Source: a virus
Length of the DNA: 41,659 nucleotides
Reading direction: 5' to 3' (one strand)
Virus record (IMG/VR): IMGVR_UViG_3300030101_002401
Location: 1 to 41,659 of that record
Each line of letters begins with the position of its first letter. Within the stretch, counting starts at the first letter, position 1. Under the pieces are notes generated by a model. The model searched no databases, was not told the DNA's origin, and was given only the letters and a program-made list of their open reading frames with translations. Shown one piece after another: positions 1 to 9,788 of the stretch. A program made the translations under genes and the position numbers.

Positions 1-1617
1 TTCTTGTATTGAATCTGCTGTTTCTTTTACTGGAGTAACTCTTATAACAAGACTATCTAATACTGTTAAGTCATCAGGAGCTTTTGCTCCTACTTGTTGT
101 TTCATAATTTTTGATATATTACCTTTACCCTCATCCGATAATATTGGAAAAAATTGACCTGTGTTACCATCTAACATTTCAACTTTTAAATTTTTATTTG
201 CTTGTGCATGTTTTATAAAATTACCTATTGGTCTCATGTGCATTGGTTCTTTTAAAGCAATATCAAATACACTTGAATAATTATCTACACCCACAGATTC
301 TTTAAGATTAGCTATAACTTCTGTTTTTAAATCAAATATATTTCTATCAAATGTTGAACCTGTTGTTAAATCATTTCTTGTTTTGACAAACATATCTTCA
401 TAAGCTATTGGCACACCCATAGTTTTTATAGCTGCATCTGAGTTAGACATTAATCTAATATCTATATCATCCAAATCATTTACACCTGGAACATATTTAC
501 TATCTTTAAGTGTTTTAATGGTATCAAAAAATGTTGAACTTGCAGCAGGAGAATCAACTATAAACTGTTCATTTAAATTTTTAAAAATACCAAGAAATCT
601 TCTATCTATTTCGTTTAATTCTTTCCCATATAATTCAAATAATTCATCATTATTTGATTGCATTGCCTCAGTTAATTTTTCTATCGACTCTTCGAAATTT
701 CTATTTATCTTATTGTTTCTTATTGCAAAGTCTGTATTTTCATATAAGTCATCAAAAGTTCCTGTAATGTAATTTAAAAAACTATCTCTAAATTCTTTCA
801 TATAAATCTCTGTCATTTTTTTTATGCCATAATATACATCATCACTTTTGAATTCGACATAATCTACAACAGACCCAGTAAAATCTGTACGAAATGTCGG
901 AGCATCAATAACATTTGTAAATTCAACATCATTTAAAAATTGTTCTAAATATTTTCCCTCAACAGAATCATCTAAAGAATTGTATACCTCTACTAATAAT
1001 CTATGTCCAAGGCTTTCTTGTAAAAATGAACGAGTAAGTTCTGCTTGATTAGATATGTATTTAAAAATTATACTATCTGCTCTAGCAGGAATATTTACTG
1101 TTTTATTTTCTAAAAACCCATGTGGAGTATTTTGTAAAGCTGATAGTTTTACATCTTCAGGAAGTTTATTAAATATATTTAATGCCTCATCAAAACTAGG
1201 TTGATTATTGTCAATAACAAGTTTTAAATTATCATCTAATTCACTAGCAGATTCAATTACAGTCTGCATAAATCCACCAATATCATTTCTCATTACTTTG
1301 TCAAAATCAACAAATGATTCAACTAAACCAATACCCTCAGCTTTACGAACACGATAAAAGTTTTCATCTAAATCTAAATCTCCATAATTACCAACAACTT
1401 CAAAAATATCAAGAATAAAATCTGCAGGATTTTCAATCCTTCCAAATTTTTTCAAATCATACATTTCTTGAACAGTATTTACTGCAGTTGTGTGTATTGC
1501 ATCTAATGCTAATAAATCTTGTACCAACATCTCTCTTATATTTTGAGGATTTAAATTATGTTTTGTAAGAATATTATCTATAGATTGTAAATAATCCTTA
1601 TACCTTTGATTACTCAT
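1..1617 (-). CDS. Large internal virion protein, N-terminal 539 codons, variant of the 728-residue protein (partial)
   Basis: The frame is open from the start at 1617 (MSNQRYKDYL) to the left edge. It aligns along its whole length with the first 544 residues of the 728-residue protein at 39230-41416. Some blocks are identical (SFDEALNIFNKLPEDVKLSA; RSFLQESLGHRLLVE; LMSNSDAAIKTMGVPIA) and others differ strongly with small indels. Its start overlaps the end of the 61-residue gene by 8 bases, the same arrangement as at the right end. If the map is circular, this version would continue into the C-terminal sequence at 39784 downwards. The role is inferred from position among virion genes between lysozyme and scaffold; I recognise no enzyme motif. 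Confidence 0.8.
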   Translation of the reverse strand, partial: MSNQRYKDYLQSIDNILTKHNLNPQNIREMLVQDLLALDAIHTTAVNTVQEMYDLKKFGRIENPADFILDIFEVVGNYGDLDLDENFYRVRKAEGIGLVESFVDFDKVMRNDIGGFMQTVIESASELDDNLKLVIDNNQPSFDEALNIFNKLPEDVKLSALQNTPHGFLENKTVNIPARADSIIFKYISNQAELTRSFLQESLGHRLLVEVYNSLDDSVEGKYLEQFLNDVEFTNVIDAPTFRTDFTGSVVDYVEFKSDDVYYGIKKMTEIYMKEFRDSFLNYITGTFDDLYENTDFAIRNNKINRNFEESIEKLTEAMQSNNDELFELYGKELNEIDRRFLGIFKNLNEQFIVDSPAASSTFFDTIKTLKDSKYVPGVNDLDDIDIRLMSNSDAAIKTMGVPIAYEDMFVKTRNDLTTGSTFDRNIFDLKTEVIANLKESVGVDNYSSVFDIALKEPMHMRPIGNFIKHAQANKNLKVEMLDGNTGQFFPILSDEGKGNISKIMKQQVGAKAPDDLTVLDSLVIRVTPVKETADSIQE

Positions 1618-1795
1618 CTTTTAATTCTCTCAAGATACTTGCTGCTTTGTGATTGATTTCATTAAGTTCTACAATAGTTTCTTCATCATTTCTATTTTGT
1701 AGAATATTAGAATTATTTTCCATCAACCATTCTTTGTAATATTCAGGATTTCTAAAAAGTTTTTTATAATCAAAAGATGTTAGTTTACTTGCCAT
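1610..1795 (-). CDS. Small conserved phage protein, 61 residues (variant A)
   Basis: A 61-residue protein, MASKLTSFDYKKLFRNPEYY at the start, rich in Asn and Glu with a charged, probably helical C-terminus. It is an allele of the protein at 41409-41594: lengths are equal and most residues are shared, with scattered differences. Its start overlaps the 3' end of the lysozyme gene by 11 bases and its stop overlaps the next gene by 8, so the three are translationally coupled. Function unknown. Conservation of reading frame and length between two diverged alleles is good evidence that it is a real gene. Confidence 0.8.
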   Translation of the reverse strand: MASKLTSFDYKKLFRNPEYYKEWLMENNSNILQNRNDEETIVELNEINHKAASILRELKDE

Positions 1796-2651
1796 ACAAT
1801 CCCCTTAATATATCTAATGCAACTTTTTGGTCATCAGATAGTGTCTCTCTTTTTCTATCCATACTCATGTCGTTAGATATATCAGGTAGATTCTTTGCTC
1901 TTCTCTGATTGTTTATTGCTGCTTGTAATAGTGCAACTACTTGACTTTCTGATTTAGCTACTGCATTTGTAAAATCAACACCTTGACTCCATACATTATC
2001 TTGTGGTGGAGTGCCATACATATTTGTTATACCTTCACTTCTTAATGGCATTTGTGTATTTTCAGGTGGAGGTCCTATTTGTATAGGTTTCATTTTCTCA
2101 GGTTTTGGAGGTTCTTCACCCTTTGGAAATTTTACGACAGGTTTAAATTTTGTTCCTGCTGAAGGGTCAAATCCTTCTTCAGGTTCAGGTATTCCTCGGT
2201 CTTGGTCTAACATTGCCAATTCAATCTCCAATCTTTCTACAAGTCCAGGAAAGTTTTTTCTATCTTGTTCAGTTAAAGATGTTTCCCAAACTTTTTGTAT
2301 TTTATCTTCATCATTTAACAGTAAAGCATCATAGAATTTTTTACTAGATACTTTGCTCGGTCTGTTAAAAGTAGCTATTACCATAGTATCAAATTGTTCT
2401 TGAGTAAATGTAAGATTATAATTTTTTAACCTTTGGTTTACAATACGAACAATCTCTTTTAAATCTTCTTTTAGTAATTGTTCTGCTTTATCCTCTGTGA
2501 TTACATCACCCATATCAAACTGTTCACCACCTGATAAATTACTGTGTCCATATCCAATAGATACTGATGCGCCATCTTCATACGCCTCAAGCTGTAAAGT
2601 CTCAAGCTCTTTTATAATTACTATCGCAGGAGGCGATACATCCATTTCCAT
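1785..2651 (-). CDS. Virion-associated lysozyme-domain protein (T4-type, GH24-like)
   Basis: 288 residues. Residues about 10-150 look like a T4-type muramidase (glycoside hydrolase family 24), which cuts the MurNAc-GlcNAc bond of peptidoglycan. Glu17 and Asp26 have the E-x8-D spacing of T4 lysozyme E11/D20, followed by SIGYGH at 31-36, matching T4 TIGIGH. The usual catalytic Thr is Ser31 here. The remaining half is Pro/Glu-rich linker and a charged tail that is probably virion-binding. The gene lies between internal virion protein genes and away from the holin cassette at 23-26 kb. I therefore infer that it travels in the particle and opens the wall during DNA entry; a normal endolysin role is the alternative. 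Its start meets the stop of the 310-residue gene at 2651. Confidence 0.75.
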   Translation of the reverse strand: MEMDVSPPAIVIIKELETLQLEAYEDGASVSIGYGHSNLSGGEQFDMGDVITEDKAEQLLKEDLKEIVRIVNQRLKNYNLTFTQEQFDTMVIATFNRPSKVSSKKFYDALLLNDEDKIQKVWETSLTEQDRKNFPGLVERLEIELAMLDQDRGIPEPEEGFDPSAGTKFKPVVKFPKGEEPPKPEKMKPIQIGPPPENTQMPLRSEGITNMYGTPPQDNVWSQGVDFTNAVAKSESQVVALLQAAINNQRRAKNLPDISNDMSMDRKRETLSDDQKVALDILRGLYGK

Positions 2652-3583
2652 TATCTCTTGACACCTGCTCTAAATAGATTTGTAAGATTAGAAACTGTCC
2701 TTGCACCTCTTGACCTTATCTGCTCACCAACCTCTTGTTGTCTTGCTGCCTCTTCTCTTGGTGCAAATACTTCTTCTTCTATATCAGATAAGTCTTCTGC
2801 AAGTTGTTCTGTATCAGGTTGTTCTCCTGGTTCAGGAGGTAAGTATGTTCCTTGTAAAGGATTTGTAGGGTCAAATACTAAATTACCTGAGGTAGCAGGT
2901 TTGAGTCCTTCTATCTCTGTGTTAAACATATCTAATCTCTGCTGTATCTTATTAGATATGTAGTTTCTTTCTTCTGCATTCAAAGGAGCGCCTTTTCTAC
3001 TTTTTGCTTTTGTAAGTAAATCATCAACAATGTCATCCATTTGTTCATTGTCTATTTTTGGAGATGTAGTTTTTACAGCTTTCCTTACACTGAAGTTTGT
3101 GCGTAGTACACCAAGACTTTGTAACCAATCTAATTTACCACCATTATTCATAGAAAACTCCATAAGTCTTCTTATGCCTTTTACAAATTCTTCATCTACC
3201 ATAGCACCTTGTGTTTTTGTAAGGTCAAGTAAACCAACACTTGCCATTTGATTTTTAAGTAAAACACGAACTGCAGGTTCTATATCTCTTGCCGCCTCTC
3301 CTGCTTGATATGGAAAATACACAAAGTCGTAACCTTGTGCAGTCAAGTATTGTTCTGCAGATACATCTCTTTCTGCACCATCTACTTCAACTTTATACTT
3401 ACTTTGAAATCCATCACCTAGTGGTTTTCCTGATGGGTCTAAACCTCCTAGTACATCTAAAACAAACTGTGTAGCATCATCATTTTGTACTACATCTGAT
3501 ACATTAGGGTCAATGTCAATAACATCTTGTTTATCTCCATCACCTCTAGGTATTGTATAGCCTTCTAACTCTCCATTACTCAT
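2651..3583 (-). CDS. Putative internal virion protein, 310 residues
   Basis: A soluble, acidic 310-residue protein with no signal peptide or membrane segment. The N-terminus is Asp-rich, the middle (about 150-235) is charged and helical, a Pro/Glu stretch sits near 240-275, and the tail is basic (about 285-310). It is packed between the 2,070-residue protein (8-base overlap at its start) and the lysozyme gene (shared base at its stop). That places it in a cassette of probable core or ejection proteins. No family was recognised; the structural role is inferred from position only. Confidence 0.65.
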   Translation of the reverse strand: MSNGELEGYTIPRGDGDKQDVIDIDPNVSDVVQNDDATQFVLDVLGGLDPSGKPLGDGFQSKYKVEVDGAERDVSAEQYLTAQGYDFVYFPYQAGEAARDIEPAVRVLLKNQMASVGLLDLTKTQGAMVDEEFVKGIRRLMEFSMNNGGKLDWLQSLGVLRTNFSVRKAVKTTSPKIDNEQMDDIVDDLLTKAKSRKGAPLNAEERNYISNKIQQRLDMFNTEIEGLKPATSGNLVFDPTNPLQGTYLPPEPGEQPDTEQLAEDLSDIEEEVFAPREEAARQQEVGEQIRSRGARTVSNLTNLFRAGVKR

Positions 3584-6500
3584 CTGATAAATCTCCTATT
3601 CCATACTTGGTAACTTCATTATAAAACACATCTTGGAAGACTGGAAGAAACTCAGGAGTTTCTTGTGATAGCAAAGAACCTTTTTTATACAGCAAATCAC
3701 GAACTTGTTGTGCCTCTTCTGTATTTGTTGTTCTTATCCAGTTAACAGCATCTTCTTTTATTGCAAAGTTCTTGCCTTTTTGTACACCAATAATTACTTG
3801 ATTCCTAAAGTCAAGATAATCTTTCATCTCTTTATATAAATCTAAGTTTGCAGCTCTTGGGTCTTCAATAGCCTGTTCTAATATTGGTATAACTAAATCC
3901 CAATCAAATGTTCTTGGTATCTCTTTTCCTGGAAGTTTTGTTGCTACTTCAGCAGGATTTATTTCATAAGCAAGAGGAAACATTTGTTTAAGTGTAAGTT
4001 CTAATTGTGCCATCTCTTTTTTCTGTTCTGATGCTGTATATTGTTGTGTATCCCATTTAGCTCTGTATCTTTCTTTCATTGCTCTTTCGACTATTGATGC
4101 TGCATAGGTAGCTGACCTCCAGTAAAACTCTTCTTTATTTAGTGGTGTAATGTTTCCAAGTCCTTTTTGTATTCCATAAGATGTATAATCAACATCACCA
4201 CTTCCAAGACCACCAAAGAAATAAATTATACTTCCCCCATAATCTCCATATAGTTCTTCATTGTTCATCAAGAAATCATATTCAGGTTTTGTTCTTGCCA
4301 TAGGTCCTGATTCAGATATGCTCTTACCTTTCAGTTGTAATTGTGCAGATGTAAAAGCAGAATCTATATCGTATATATCAAGACCTAGTAATCTTACAAC
4401 CTCTAATGTTGCCTCATAGTCAGCTTGTTTCTGACCCATAGTAAGTGCATAGTGTTCTCTCAGGTCTTGATAGAAACCATGTAGAATGGATAGTTCTACA
4501 AAACTATTCCAGGCTACACCTGAAGTTTCTTCTTGTGTTCCATACCACTCATTAAATGTACTGTTTTCTGCATCAATTCGATATAAAACATTTACTTTTG
4601 GAACTAATGGATTTATGTTTCTATCCCATGCTTTCAACCAATAAATATTGTCTCTAATTGTTGCAGCAGTGTCAAACAAAAACTCAGGGTCATCTGCTCT
4701 ATCAGGATGTAGTATTGCTGCTATCTGTACAGATTGTGTTGTTGCACTAAGGTATAAATCTTCATCAAGTCCTTGTAAGTCTAATTTACTTGCTATAGCG
4801 TTAAAAGCATTTTTTGCTGTAGCAGGTAATATCTCTTCAGTAAGAACTTCTCCTATGATACCTTTTAAGTCCCCATTTCCCATAGATTCAAAAGGTAATC
4901 CAAATTGAAATATTGTTCTTTCTAATAATCTTCTTGTCTTTGGATTATCCCTTGTTGCAAAACCTGTAGGTATAGCAACCACTGGACCTAATGGTGGGAA
5001 CAAGCCACCACCTGCAACTCCTAGTGCAGATATTGGAAAACTTCTTTTGATAATTATATTGCTTTCTTCAATACTTACATCATCTGTCCATGTACCTCTA
5101 CCTTCAGATTTGACATAATCTTCTAACGCAGTGCCTCCAACAGGAAGTATTAAATATTTTTCTCCGAACTTGTCTGTATAAATATAATTATTTTCAACAC
5201 CTTTTCTATATGCAAAACCAACTTGAGCAACCGCTCTAGGATTAGCTACAGACAACTGTGTCCATCTACCAAGAACTTCTCTATATGCCTCAAAGAAAGG
5301 TAATCCAACTTTATAAGCCTCTGCTACATAACCTCTTTCTAATAAGTTATATAACAAACGATTATGAAGTTCAAAAGCGTATGCAGATGCAGTTTTATTT
5401 AAATCATTGAATGTCATATTTCTTGTTGTTGTTTGTCTTATACCATCTAGGTCTAACATTGTGTGATAATCTATTTCTGTAAATTCAGAAACAATACCTG
5501 ATTTCTTTGGATTGTTTAAAACTAATTTACCTGATTTAGAATCTACCATTGCAAGAAGTCCACTTCTTTGCATAAACTCTGCTACATCATCATACTTTGT
5601 ATTACCCATCTGTAATACTTTTCTTAATTCTTTTATTGTTGGTGTAGGATTTTCTTTGATAAGAGCCTTAAAATTAGTTGCAATATCAAAAGTATTTTTA
5701 TCTGTTCCTGCATGAAATTCTTTCAAAACTTTTACAAACTGTCTATCTTGTGAAGAATCAAGCACACCATCAACTAAAACATTTCTTCTAGGTAAAGTAG
5801 AGTGATAAGTTCCAATCTTAGTATTTTCATCACCTAACCTAATACCACCTGCTGTTTCAATAGAATATGCTTTACCCTCTGCGTTTGCTAGATTTAAATC
5901 TAATTCAAGTTGTTGTTTACTTGTTGCTTGTAATACCCTTGGTGCATATTTGTTATCAGCGTTGTATGCCACAAAAGTTACCGCATCATCAGTTACTTGT
6001 AGTCTTTGTTTTACGACTTTTTTCATAACTTTTTCTATATCTTCAAAAGGTATATCAGCATCATTTAAATTTCTTTTGACAGTAGAAATTAAATTTTGTG
6101 GAAGGTTTATAACATTATCAGGGTCATAATGTGCATCAAGTATATCTTGTAATGCTTTTCTTGTACCAAATATTGCATTGCTTTCTAAGAAGTGATAGTA
6201 AGCCTGTTTAAATGTTGGTATTCTGTTAAGAGTTGCCTCAGACTGTCCAACTGCAAAAAACAAAGCATCTATAAAATTAGCATACCCATCTCTCCAACTT
6301 CTACCTGATACTTTTTTAAGACCTGGTACTGTAGAAGGTAAATCCTCTAATACCTCTAACATTATTGGTCTAATAGTTTTTTTAAGACTTTCTTTGTTAA
6401 TCTGTTTTGCTACATCAAGACTTCTTATATTTACTCTTCCTACTTGTCCTTGTGCAATCATGTCAATCAAATCAGGTTGATTTGCAGTAAAATTAGATAT

Positions 6501-9500
6501 TGTCATTTTATGATGTCTTACAAAATCGATATAATCTTGGTCTGTTTTTAATACTGGTATAACCTCTGAACCTTTATCTACACTTCTTACTGATAAAATC
6601 TTTCTATTCAATTCAGTAATCTCATCCATAAGATAAGGAGTTCTTTGAATTAAATCTACAATCTCTTCATCAGGTAGATTCTTTTTCATTGCCTGTGCAA
6701 TAACAGGCATGAATGGGTCATGTGCAAATTGTGTTACCAAAAAATCTATGTAAGATTCTACATAATCATCTTGAACATCTAATCTTGTAGCTCCTGGAAC
6801 TACCTCTTCTTCAGTTGCATATTTAAATACATCTTCATACTCACCTTTGGTTTTTCTAAATACAGATGTAAACCTTGGGTCTCTTGCATATAAATCTTGT
6901 ACTTCAGGTAAACCAAACTTAGAATTATTTTCTTTTAATGCTCCTAATCCCTTTCTAATAAAATCAGGATATTTTTCACTAAGAACTTTTCCTGAAGTTC
7001 TAAATGGTCCAGTCAAAGCAGTGTAAGGTTTAAAATCAGGATTCTGTGATTGAATTAATTTAACCATTGCAGCATTTGGGTCATTCCAAATAAGTTTTAA
7101 ATATTCCCATGGACTTCTAAATATAGATGCAAGACCTCTTGCAGACATTCGCAAAGCTCCATCTGTAGTAATCTTTAGTGGAAAAGCAACCCTGGTAATA
7201 AGTTGTAAAGGCATCCATGCTCTACTAATAAAAGTAAAAGCAAAATCTGTAGCTCTGAAAGGTATTTTTTCTGCACCATACTTAAATAATAGAGATGGGT
7301 CTTCTAATCCATCTTTAACAACTCCTTGCAGTTCTCTTCCAATAGGAGTTGATTTATCATAAAATGTACCTGGTAATCCTTCATCAAATTGTTTTCTAAC
7401 AGCATCCATACTGGTTTCAAAGTTTTTTGTTCCAAATACTTTGTTTCTCAATCTTCTTCGTAGACCTGTGTATCTTAAGATTGCTTTCATATCAGGTATG
7501 TTGATTGTCAAATCCATTGCCTGACCTGCCATTGCTAATGCGTGTTCACTAGCATATATTTTGTCTGTCTCTGACAAAAGAGTATTGTGGTATTGCGCTC
7601 TAGCAATAGGGTCTAAACCTTCTTGTAGTAATGTTCTGTCATAAAATTGTGGTGATTGTGATGGTCTGTACGCTCTACCTTTTTCACTAAAACCTCTAAC
7701 ATCATCTAATGAAGACTCCATAAGTTCTTTGATTTCATTATCAGACAAACCAAAAGTATATCTAAGTTGTAAAGCACCTTCACCTTTTACTAATCTGTCA
7801 TAAAAAACATTTTGTGCGCCTCTATAATCTTTTCTATAAATAGCATCATAAAACTCTCTTACTAATTCATCTATTTTATTTTCAGGTATTGACATCATGT
7901 AACCTGTTTTAATAAATGTATCTACTGCTCTATCTGTTTCACCAAGATATGCCCATGGTCTTGAAGGTAATCTTACATCTGTACCACCAAAAATATCTTT
8001 CATACTTGACTGTAAAGTTCTTACTGCATTCTTTGATTTTCTACCTCCACCTCTCATGTAAGTTGCTGTGTAGTTACCATCTGTCATTGCAGCATAAAGG
8101 TTATCTAAAAAGTTATCATTCAATACTTTTGCTTGTATGTGAAAATCATTAGCTTGTGTAAGATTATTACCTTTGAATCTTACATCTGAAATAAGTCCAC
8201 CAGTCAAACTATCTTTTATAATATCAAAAGTTTTTTCAGGATTATCTACAACTTCTTTTGCCATAGAAGGACTAAATCCATTTCTAGCTAAATATGTAAA
8301 AACAGGAGCATCTTTGACTACTGCTTGTTGTATTTCATTTGCCATAAGAGAAATGGTTTCATCTTTGTCTGCCCAAAAATCTACTGCTCTTCCACCTGCT
8401 TTGACATATTCATCTAAATCCTTGCCAACAGCAGTCAAAGTTTTACTTGTCTGTGCAGACCTACCACCTATACCGACACCAGGCAAAACCATTGTTGGGT
8501 CTGTAACAACCATCAGTCCAAGGTTTGACATAAAACCAATCCAAGAAAACCATCCATGTTTTGGGTCAAAGTTTAAATCTGCAATTTCTTCTGTTTCAGC
8601 AGATAACAACGCAGTAAATTTTGTTTCAAACTCATTATCTGTCATAGATGTAGATTGATAAGTTTGTACAAGATTAGCTATCTCACCTTCTGTTTTTTGT
8701 TTAATATCAAAAATTACATTGTTAAGAGGAGAATACTCTCCACCTAATGTTCCTGTAAGTGTATATCTAATTTGGTCTCCAGGAGTTGCAGGAATAGCAT
8801 ATTTCTTAAAACCTTCTCTACTTCTTTGTGCTTTTGCAAAATAATCATTTGTACCAAAAAATTGTTCTATACCTTGTTTGTTTGCAGAACCTATAAGTTG
8901 ATTGTAAGTGTCAAGGTATACATCTAATTTTTCATTCAGTGTAAGTTCTCTGTTTATTCCATCTTCTTTTATTTTTAAGTTTTCTTGATAAACACTTGGG
9001 AAGTATTCTTTTATGACATCTATATCAGTTTGTGCAAATTTAAAATCTGTTTGTGTATCTAAAAAAGTTGTTGCATCTGCAATAGCCAATGGTGCAATAT
9101 TTAAAACTTGTTCAGGTATATCCATGTTTAAATTTCTTGATGTTTCTTCTAAAACATATCTAGCACCAAATGCTTGTAAACCTTTAAGAAAAGATTGTAT
9201 TCTCCAGGTTATAGGTAGTCTATTACCTTTTGTTCCTGGGTCTCCTGCAAACTCAGAGTAATCTCTATCAAGTTCTTTACCTTGTTCAGCAGCTAATTTA
9301 TTCAATTCATCTTTAGCAGCAACTCCAAATGAGTTCATAAAAAATACTTGATAATCTTGAAATATAGAGTTAAGACCAATCAAGGCAGAATTTAAAAGTG
9401 TGCTTTTTCTTAGCTGTACATCACCAAATAATTCTGCTTGTGTATCTTGATATGCTTGTCTTCCATAAGCTCTTGCATCTTTTATCTTTTCCCAAAAACT

Positions 9501-9788
9501 TATACTTCTTTTTTTTACATCATCATCATTTCTATTAGGAACAACTGTATTTGTTTGTGTCCATAGGTTGTAATACTGTGAGCCAGTTAAACCTAATGAT
9601 GCAGCAGCTATAGGTAAATCACTTTGTTCATCAGGAGTCATAGATTGAAAACTAAGAGCAGCTCCACCAAGAGCGTCTACATCAGCATCAGATAAAGAAT
9701 TTTTAGCTGCATTAAAATTTTGTTCATCAATAGCTTTATCTTTTTGAGATTTAATCCACTCTTGACCCCAGTTTATAAAGAAAGACAT
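3576..9788 (-). CDS. Giant internal virion (ejection) protein, 2,070 residues
   Basis: The largest gene in the genome, about 16 percent of it. The product is a 2,070-residue, largely helical soluble protein beginning MSFFINWGQEWIKSQKDKAI. A few hydrophobic stretches occur, near 415-435 (WIGFMSNLGLMVVTDPTMVL) and in a Gly/Pro-rich segment near 1575-1600 (ISALGVAGGGLFPPLGPVVA); these could insert into membrane. I see no polymerase, protease or methylase motif. Podoviruses commonly encode one very long inner-core protein that leaves the capsid ahead of the DNA, and this gene's place downstream of the portal and next to a lysozyme-domain gene fits that. A packaged multi-domain effector protein is an alternative. 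It starts exactly at the stop of the preceding gene. Confidence 0.7.
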   Translation of the reverse strand: MSFFINWGQEWIKSQKDKAIDEQNFNAAKNSLSDADVDALGGAALSFQSMTPDEQSDLPIAAASLGLTGSQYYNLWTQTNTVVPNRNDDDVKKRSISFWEKIKDARAYGRQAYQDTQAELFGDVQLRKSTLLNSALIGLNSIFQDYQVFFMNSFGVAAKDELNKLAAEQGKELDRDYSEFAGDPGTKGNRLPITWRIQSFLKGLQAFGARYVLEETSRNLNMDIPEQVLNIAPLAIADATTFLDTQTDFKFAQTDIDVIKEYFPSVYQENLKIKEDGINRELTLNEKLDVYLDTYNQLIGSANKQGIEQFFGTNDYFAKAQRSREGFKKYAIPATPGDQIRYTLTGTLGGEYSPLNNVIFDIKQKTEGEIANLVQTYQSTSMTDNEFETKFTALLSAETEEIADLNFDPKHGWFSWIGFMSNLGLMVVTDPTMVLPGVGIGGRSAQTSKTLTAVGKDLDEYVKAGGRAVDFWADKDETISLMANEIQQAVVKDAPVFTYLARNGFSPSMAKEVVDNPEKTFDIIKDSLTGGLISDVRFKGNNLTQANDFHIQAKVLNDNFLDNLYAAMTDGNYTATYMRGGGRKSKNAVRTLQSSMKDIFGGTDVRLPSRPWAYLGETDRAVDTFIKTGYMMSIPENKIDELVREFYDAIYRKDYRGAQNVFYDRLVKGEGALQLRYTFGLSDNEIKELMESSLDDVRGFSEKGRAYRPSQSPQFYDRTLLQEGLDPIARAQYHNTLLSETDKIYASEHALAMAGQAMDLTINIPDMKAILRYTGLRRRLRNKVFGTKNFETSMDAVRKQFDEGLPGTFYDKSTPIGRELQGVVKDGLEDPSLLFKYGAEKIPFRATDFAFTFISRAWMPLQLITRVAFPLKITTDGALRMSARGLASIFRSPWEYLKLIWNDPNAAMVKLIQSQNPDFKPYTALTGPFRTSGKVLSEKYPDFIRKGLGALKENNSKFGLPEVQDLYARDPRFTSVFRKTKGEYEDVFKYATEEEVVPGATRLDVQDDYVESYIDFLVTQFAHDPFMPVIAQAMKKNLPDEEIVDLIQRTPYLMDEITELNRKILSVRSVDKGSEVIPVLKTDQDYIDFVRHHKMTISNFTANQPDLIDMIAQGQVGRVNIRSLDVAKQINKESLKKTIRPIMLEVLEDLPSTVPGLKKVSGRSWRDGYANFIDALFFAVGQSEATLNRIPTFKQAYYHFLESNAIFGTRKALQDILDAHYDPDNVINLPQNLISTVKRNLNDADIPFEDIEKVMKKVVKQRLQVTDDAVTFVAYNADNKYAPRVLQATSKQQLELDLNLANAEGKAYSIETAGGIRLGDENTKIGTYHSTLPRRNVLVDGVLDSSQDRQFVKVLKEFHAGTDKNTFDIATNFKALIKENPTPTIKELRKVLQMGNTKYDDVAEFMQRSGLLAMVDSKSGKLVLNNPKKSGIVSEFTEIDYHTMLDLDGIRQTTTRNMTFNDLNKTASAYAFELHNRLLYNLLERGYVAEAYKVGLPFFEAYREVLGRWTQLSVANPRAVAQVGFAYRKGVENNYIYTDKFGEKYLILPVGGTALEDYVKSEGRGTWTDDVSIEESNIIIKRSFPISALGVAGGGLFPPLGPVVAIPTGFATRDNPKTRRLLERTIFQFGLPFESMGNGDLKGIIGEVLTEEILPATAKNAFNAIASKLDLQGLDEDLYLSATTQSVQIAAILHPDRADDPEFLFDTAATIRDNIYWLKAWDRNINPLVPKVNVLYRIDAENSTFNEWYGTQEETSGVAWNSFVELSILHGFYQDLREHYALTMGQKQADYEATLEVVRLLGLDIYDIDSAFTSAQLQLKGKSISESGPMARTKPEYDFLMNNEELYGDYGGSIIYFFGGLGSGDVDYTSYGIQKGLGNITPLNKEEFYWRSATYAASIVERAMKERYRAKWDTQQYTASEQKKEMAQLELTLKQMFPLAYEINPAEVATKLPGKEIPRTFDWDLVIPILEQAIEDPRAANLDLYKEMKDYLDFRNQVIIGVQKGKNFAIKEDAVNWIRTTNTEEAQQVRDLLYKKGSLLSQETPEFLPVFQDVFYNEVTKYGIGDLSDE

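Larger units (their letters stand above)
1..1860. repeat. Left copy of the diverged terminal overlap (pairs with 39785-41659)
   Basis: Bases 1-84 match 39785-39868 exactly and bases 1782-1860 match 41581-41659 exactly. Between them the copies are a patchwork of identical runs (for example about 80 bases around 1162-1242) and clearly different stretches. Both copies carry the same gene order: lysozyme C-terminus, a 61-residue gene, then the N-terminal part of a large virion protein. This is best explained as two strain variants of one locus at the ends of a circular or terminally redundant contig. A genuine tandem duplication is possible but less likely, because both window ends fall exactly inside shared runs. 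Confidence 0.85.

Noticed and set aside
8173-8658. 161-codon plus-strand frame
   Set aside because: Lies wholly inside the 2,070-residue gene on the other strand, with no ribosome site or family signal.
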